Source of the DNA: Erodium maritimum
Lineage: Eukaryota > Streptophyta > Magnoliopsida > Geraniales > Geraniaceae
DNA length: 64,000 nt
Direction: 5' to 3'
Assembly: GCA_963921825.1 (NCBI GenBank)
Contig: OY997588.1
Span: 134,447,203 to 134,511,202, forward strand
Part shown: positions 57,462-64,000 of the stretch, piece by piece
Layout of the letters: every line of letters begins with the position of its first letter
Position numbering within the stretch: position 1 is the stretch's first letter
Program-made: the position numbers and the translations under genes
The notes under the pieces: generated by a model
The model's input: only the letters and a program-made list of their open reading frames with translations
Databases searched by the model: none
What the model was told of the DNA's origin: nothing

Positions 57462-59149
57462 TGTTAGTCTTAGTGCCCGTAGTTCAATCCTAAATGTCCA
57501 AATGTATATATCATCGTTAGCAATAAAATTAAAGCGGCTTTATATTACTTATGTGTTGGAGTAATATATCGATGTGTGCTCTGATCTATGCCCACCATGC
57601 GAATAGAACCATAGATCGAGATAGATCACACTCGATGGGTCCCTAGTCAACAAAGCTTCACTAGAAGCGACTAGTATGAAAGATGGCTCTTTATGGCTTA
57701 CGTTCTGTTAGTCATTGGAATGGGATTCCGGAGTCTGATCATAGATATCATGTGGGACATGATATTGGACGACCCGCCCTGAATATGTGCCATAGATCAA
57801 GTCATGAACATATTCAGTGTCTTAGCTTGTCATGTATCCTTAGACCAAGGAGTCTTTGTGATCGCTATGTAGTCAACAACTGAGTTTGACCTGAGCCTAA
57901 CGTTGTCCGTAACAGGGCTTCCATAACGGCCAGGATTGGCTTGGGGACGGGCTACATGAGTGACACGAAAGACAGCTAAGGGATTTATCCCTCATACTGA
58001 GGTATGAGAAAGATATCGGTTCTCGGCCGCTTGATCGAGAGTGACTGAAAGAATAGCATGGCCATGCACATGATACTGGGTATCATATCTTCAGTCATCT
58101 CACATATCAAGGAACAATGATTGAGAATAATAAGGATGACGGCTCTATGCCTTATCTCAATCAGGATATCGGAGATAAAAGGATAATGATAGGGACGACG
58201 GAAAGGTTAGAATCAACAGGGTCGATTCGTTATGCAGTGTCAGGCAATACTAAAGTCTCGTTAGTTGCCACTTAAATAGGATCAAGTAAAATGGGATTTT
58301 ACGTTGATCTATTGACATGCATAAACCTAAGGGTCACACCGGAGGATGAAACTCATTGACACATTTATGGAGAATGGCCAAAAGGGAGTTGTCTCGGGAC
58401 ATGACCAAAACTGGGTTTTGGGTCATGTGCCCGTAAGTGAATAGGACTTTACGGATCGACACAAGGCTTGGAGTCTTGGGATTGATCGCGTCGGATAATG
58501 TTGGACATTTCCGGTATGGAAGGCTTGGAGGCGATGAGCGAATCACGGGATCTCGTTGGAAATGGCCACGGGCCATGTTCCAAGAGGCCCATGAAAGGCC
58601 CATGCAACCAAGGCCCATGGAACTAATTAATCAAGTCTTGATTAATTAGTACTAAGCAAGCAAGACAAGGATTAAGGTGTTGGTGATTCACCACCTAACC
58701 CAATCTTGTCTTGCCATACTTTGTCCTATTTACACCTTACTTGACACCATACTTGTCCCATGCCTTTAGTTGGACAAGTATGAGTTTTGTTATGTTTAAG
58801 TCATCTTTTTTCAACATAACAAACACAAGACAAGAATAGGAAACACATTTTCTCTCCCTCTTCCATGACCATTTCGGGTTTGGCTAGTTTTCACCTCCAT
58901 TTTTGTGTTCTTGAGTCCTCAAAGAGAAGAACTACGTGGCTTTGATTCCCATGTGGATACGTAGGCGTCTTGGAGACTCAAGCCAATCATTCGTTACCCG
59001 GTGTTCTTGTTTTGTTAAGAACTAGTGCTGAATTTTTCTCTTGTGAATCCATTCTTTGTTAGTTGTTTCATGGTTTTAATCGTCTCTTGGTTTTCATTGA
59101 TTTTCCACTGCGAGTTGGTTCATCTCCAACCCTACCTCGAGACCCAACA
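57462..59149 (+). repeat. Array LTR 3 (shared)
   Basis: Same 1688 bp repeat; matches LTR 2 at the positions where LTR 1 differs. Confidence 0.9.
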
Positions 59150-60476
59150 GTGGTATCAGAGCCGTGCTACCTTCGGGATTCACAAGACGGTGTTCAAAGT
59201 TTCGGTTTTGCTTGAAAGTTTCGTTTTTGGCATGTTGTTTTGCTAAATTGTTTGATAACAGGTTTTAAATTATTGTTTATGGATTTAATGCATGTAAAAT
59301 GAATTTTTGAAAATTATTTCAAATCTGGAAATTTTGATTTTTTTTTGATTTTTCGGGTCTCGGGAGCGGGACTCTCGGGGAGCCGAAATCGGGACCAAAC
59401 GGGGCTCCGTTGGACGGAGCTAGGCCAAGCATGACCATTGGATGGTTAATATGCCAAGGCTAAACCGTTTTGTTAGTTATGACGAGTTTGGAACCGTCAT
59501 GACGAACTCGAAGATCAAAAGTTTCATTTTTGAACGATTTCGATAAACCGAGCGTCAAAAAATTTCGAAACTTGGCTATTAAATAAAACCGGAAAATCAC
59601 ATGATGTTTGGTAACATGCTTGTTTGATAACACGATGTGTGATGTGTTGTTGGCATGGTGTACATAATAGCCCCGAGCTCGATTTAATTATTTATCGCTT
59701 TTCACGGCCTGCGAGCCATTATAGTTAGCGTGTAATTATTCTTTCAAGGTGTGGTCGTCGAACCACTTGTTTGTAATATTTATTTATTCCCGACCTGCGA
59801 GTCGTGTATTAAATTGTAATATTTTACTCAAGACGAAGAAAGGGCGAAAATGTCATTTGGTGGCTTTTCGGGTGTTGGCATCGGCTTGGAGTCGGTGGAG
59901 CTCAAGAAGCTAGTGGGAGTTAGTTTAGGGGGGTATTATGTGCACATTTATCGCTTTATGCTTGGTTTAGTTTATGCATGATTAATTCTATGTGTTTTAG
60001 AATTGCATGCTTAACTTTATTTACCGAGCATATCACCTCACATGCAAAGATAAAATTGGAATTTTAATCCTTGTGTGTGAGCCCTTAGAATCGTCATTAC
60101 ATTGGATGTAGTTGACGGGTTCGAAGGAAGAATTACATTGGATGTAATTTGAGGCATCATTGCATTTGGAATGTAGTTGATGTGCTCATCGCATCTAGGA
60201 TGTGCCAAAGTTTTAAACACAACCGGACAAGTAAAAGCGGGTCATGTCCGATACCTCCCAATTATCAACACCTTACTACCTCCCCGTCCTATGGGTGTCG
60301 TGCGCATTAGCGGAGCATCCATGGGAAAGCGGGGTAGTAGGTTTGGACGACATATGTGGGTGTCGTGCGCATTAGCGGAGCACGTACATAGTGACGGGCC
60401 ATAGTTGAAAATTGGTGGACCCGACTACGATTCTCAGCCTGAGGTTGAGCTAGGGTAACAGATAGGGTAAGCCGTG
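59150..60476 (+). repeat. Array internal region 3
   Basis: Appears identical to the other internal regions; primer site at 59151. Confidence 0.9.
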
Positions 60477-62164
60477 TGTTAGTCTTAGTGCCCGTAGTTC
60501 AATCCTAAATGTCCAAATGTATATATCATCGTTAGCAATAAAATTAAAGCGGCTTTATATTACTTATGTGTTGGAGTAATATATCGATGTGTGCTCTGAT
60601 CTATGCCCACCATGCGAATAGAACCATAGATCGAGATAGATCACACTCGATGGGTCCCTAGTCAACAAAGCTTCACTAGAAGCGACTAGTATGAAAGATG
60701 GCTCTTTATGGCTTACGTTCTGTTAGTCATTGGAATGGGATTCCGGAGTCTGATCATAGATATCATGTGGGACATGATATTGGACGACCCGCCCTGAATA
60801 TGTGCCATAGATCAAGTCATGAACATATTCAGTGTCTTAGCTTGTCATGTATCCTTAGACCAAGGAGTCTTTGTGATCGCTATGTAGTCAACAACTGAGT
60901 TTGACCTGAGCCTAACGTTGTCCGTAACAGGGCTTCCATAACGGCCAGGATTGGCTTGGGGACGGGCTACATGAGTGACACGAAAGACAGCTAAGGGATT
61001 TATCCCTCATACTGAGGTATGAGAAAGATATCGGTTCTCGGCCGCTTGATCGAGAGTGACTGAAAGAATAGCATGGCCATGCACATGATACTGGGTATCA
61101 TATCTTCAGTCATCTCACATATCAAGGAACAATGATTGAGAATAATAAGGATGACGGCTCTATGCCTTATCTCAATCAGGATATCGGAGATAAAAGGATA
61201 ATGATAGGGACGACGGAAAGGTTAGAATCAACAGGGTCGATTCGTTATGCAGTGTCAGGCAATACTAAAGTCTCGTTAGTTGCCACTTAAATAGGATCAA
61301 GTAAAATGGGATTTTACGTTGATCTATTGACATGCATAAACCTAAGGGTCACACCGGAGGATGAAACTCATTGACACATTTATGGAGAATGGCCAAAAGG
61401 GAGTTGTCTCGGGACATGACCAAAACTGGGTTTTGGGTCATGTGCCCGTAAGTGAATAGGACTTTACGGATCGACACAAGGCTTGGAGTCTTGGGATTGA
61501 TCGCGTCGGATAATGTTGGACATTTCCGGTATGGAAGGCTTGGAGGCGATGAGCGAATCACGGGATCTCGTTGGAAATGGCCACGGGCCATGTTCCAAGA
61601 GGCCCATGAAAGGCCCATGCAACCAAGGCCCATGGAACTAATTAATCAAGTCTTGATTAATTAGTACTAAGCAAGCAAGACAAGGATTAAGGTGTTGGTG
61701 ATTCACCACCTAACCCAATCTTGTCTTGCCATACTTTGTCCTATTTACACCTTACTTGACACCATACTTGTCCCATGCCTTTAGTTGGACAAGTATGAGT
61801 TTTGTTATGTTTAAGTCATCTTTTTTCAACATAACAAACACAAGACAAGAATAGGAAACACATTTTCTCTCCCTCTTCCATGACCATTTCGGGTTTGGCT
61901 AGTTTTCACCTCCATTTTTGTGTTCTTGAGTCCTCAAAGAGAAGAACTACGTGGCTTTGATTCCCATGTGGATACGTAGGCGTCTTGGAGACTCAAGCCA
62001 ATCATTCGTTACCCGGTGTTCTTGTTTTGTTAAGAACTAGTGCTGAATTTTTCTCTTGTGAATCCATTCTTTGTTAGTTGTTTCATGGTTTTAATCGTCT
62101 CTTGGTTTTCATTGATTTTCCACTGCGAGTTGGTTCATCTCCAACCCTACCTCGAGACCCAACA
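60477..62164 (+). repeat. Array LTR 4 (shared)
   Basis: Same repeat as LTR 2 and 3. Confidence 0.9.
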
Positions 62165-63491
62165 GTGGTATCAGAGCCGTGCTACCTTCGGGATTCACAA
62201 GACGGTGTTCAAAGTTTCGGTTTTGCTTGAAAGTTTCGTTTTTGGCATGTTGTTTTGCTAAATTGTTTGATAACAGGTTTTAAATTATTGTTTATGGATT
62301 TAATGCATGTAAAATGAATTTTTGAAAATTATTTCAAATCTGGAAATTTTGATTTTTTTTTGATTTTTCGGGTCTCGGGAGCGGGACTCTCGGGGAGCCG
62401 AAATCGGGACCAAACGGGGCTCCGTTGGACGGAGCTAGGCCAAGCATGACCATTGGATGGTTAATATGCCAAGGCTAAACCGTTTTGTTAGTTATGACGA
62501 GTTTGGAACCGTCATGACGAACTCGAAGATCAAAAGTTTCATTTTTGAACGATTTCGATAAACCGAGCGTCAAAAAATTTCGAAACTTGGCTATTAAATA
62601 AAACCGGAAAATCACATGATGTTTGGTAACATGCTTGTTTGATAACACGATGTGTGATGTGTTGTTGGCATGGTGTACATAATAGCCCCGAGCTCGATTT
62701 AATTATTTATCGCTTTTCACGGCCTGCGAGCCATTATAGTTAGCGTGTAATTATTCTTTCAAGGTGTGGTCGTCGAACCACTTGTTTGTAATATTTATTT
62801 ATTCCCGACCTGCGAGTCGTGTATTAAATTGTAATATTTTACTCAAGACGAAGAAAGGGCGAAAATGTCATTTGGTGGCTTTTCGGGTGTTGGCATCGGC
62901 TTGGAGTCGGTGGAGCTCAAGAAGCTAGTGGGAGTTAGTTTAGGGGGGTATTATGTGCACATTTATCGCTTTATGCTTGGTTTAGTTTATGCATGATTAA
63001 TTCTATGTGTTTTAGAATTGCATGCTTAACTTTATTTACCGAGCATATCACCTCACATGCAAAGATAAAATTGGAATTTTAATCCTTGTGTGTGAGCCCT
63101 TAGAATCGTCATTACATTGGATGTAGTTGACGGGTTCGAAGGAAGAATTACATTGGATGTAATTTGAGGCATCATTGCATTTGGAATGTAGTTGATGTGC
63201 TCATCGCATCTAGGATGTGCCAAAGTTTTAAACACAACCGGACAAGTAAAAGCGGGTCATGTCCGATACCTCCCAATTATCAACACCTTACTACCTCCCC
63301 GTCCTATGGGTGTCGTGCGCATTAGCGGAGCATCCATGGGAAAGCGGGGTAGTAGGTTTGGACGACATATGTGGGTGTCGTGCGCATTAGCGGAGCACGT
63401 ACATAGTGACGGGCCATAGTTGAAAATTGGTGGACCCGACTACGATTCTCAGCCTGAGGTTGAGCTAGGGTAACAGATAGGGTAAGCCGTG
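62165..63491 (+). repeat. Array internal region 4
   Basis: Appears identical to the other internal regions; primer site at 62166. Confidence 0.9.
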
Positions 63492-64000
63492 TGTTAGTCT
63501 TAGTGCCCGTAGTTCAATCCTAAATGTCCAAATGTATATATCATCGTTAGCAATAAAATTAAAGCGGCTTTATATTACTTATGTGTTGGAGTAATATATC
63601 GATGTGTGCTCTGATCTATGCCCACCATGCGAATAGAACCATAGATCGAGATAGATCACACTCGATGGGTCCCTAGTCAACAAAGCTTCACTAGAAGCGA
63701 CTAGTATGAAAGATGGCTCTTTATGGCTTACGTTCTGTTAGTCATTGGAATGGGATTCCGGAGTCTGATCATAGATATCATGTGGGACATGATATTGGAC
63801 GACCCGCCCTGAATATGTGCCATAGATCAAGTCATGAACATATTCAGTGTCTTAGCTTGTCATGTATCCTTAGACCAAGGAGTCTTTGTGATCGCTATGT
63901 AGTCAACAACTGAGTTTGACCTGAGCCTAACGTTGTCCGTAACAGGGCTTCCATAACGGCCAGGATTGGCTTGGGGACGGGCTACATGAGTGACACGAAA
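63492..64000 (+). repeat. Array LTR 5, cut by the window end
   Basis: First 509 bp of the same LTR. The array therefore extends past the window. Confidence 0.9.

Larger units (their letters stand above)
51432..64000 (+). mobile_element. Head-to-tail array of a non-coding LTR element, period 3015 bp
   Basis: Five LTRs alternate with four internal regions: LTR starts 51432, 54447, 57462, 60477 and 63492, a spacing of exactly 3015 each time. The LTR is 1688 bp (TGTTAG...CCAACA) and the internal part 1327 bp, opening with an initiator-methionine tRNA primer site. Neighbouring units share one LTR. No gag or pol reading exists in the unit, so it is a non-autonomous element of LARD-like type. It looks structurally whole as a repeat unit. 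The copies seem nearly identical, so the array is young or homogenised. It continues beyond the window; its right end and target duplication are not visible. Confidence 0.9.

Noticed and set aside
51653-63913. Short frames repeated every 3015 bp (66, 94, 70, 73, 60 and 75 codons)
   Set aside because: Identical by virtue of the array; none has a domain, and they lie on both strands of LTR and internal DNA.

Overview
The window is nuclear DNA of a flowering plant, most likely a eudicot. Two intron-bearing host genes have clear plant relatives. Everything else is a dense nest of plant-type transposable elements: long-LTR Ty3/gypsy chromovirus repeats, LINEs with DUF4283-type ORF1 and RVT/zf-RVT ORF2, a tRNA-derived SINE and PIF/Harbinger elements. 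There are no operons, bacterial signals or CRISPR.

Layout. 1-17127 is a Russian doll. A plus-strand LINE with ORF1 but no visible ORF2 (about 285-17127) is split by a Ty3/gypsy chromovirus (1484-9575, target duplication GAGTT). It is split again by a minus-strand LINE with reverse transcriptase (10217-16620), which itself carries a solo LTR (11089-14329). 17128-25828 holds an AT-rich flank, a possible retroposon, a minus-strand solo LTR (18552-21028), a zone of palindromic words, and the remains of a Harbinger-type Myb/SANT gene. A 1.1 kb poly-A retroposon with a 12 bp target duplication lies beside that gene.

Host gene 1 (26089-27573, two exons) encodes a plastid geranylgeranyl diphosphate synthase small subunit of the GGR/SSU-II type, a non-catalytic partner of GGPP synthase. 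27574-31783 is mostly non-genic, but contains a 371 bp near-perfect SINE palindrome and a diverged repeat pair carrying a hairpin with compensatory changes. 31784-40550 is one minus-strand solo LTR into which two other solo LTRs have jumped. 41269-43513 is a PIF/Harbinger element (TAA duplication) keeping its Myb-like ORF1 and only the two ends of a second gene.

Host gene 2 (44369-48275, five coding exons, 895 aa) is an MSL6-like MscS mechanosensitive channel. After a second poly-A retroposon (about 48708-50343), the last 12.6 kb (51432 to the window end) is a head-to-tail array of a non-coding LTR element. Its units are exactly 3015 bp (1688 bp LTR plus 1327 bp internal), neighbouring units share LTRs, and the array runs off the window. 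This array is the most unusual structure here.

The two host genes are unrelated in function: one acts in plastid isoprenoid supply, the other is a predicted membrane tension-gated channel. All boundaries were read by eye. Target duplications and splice sites that match exactly are noted; other ends are approximate.
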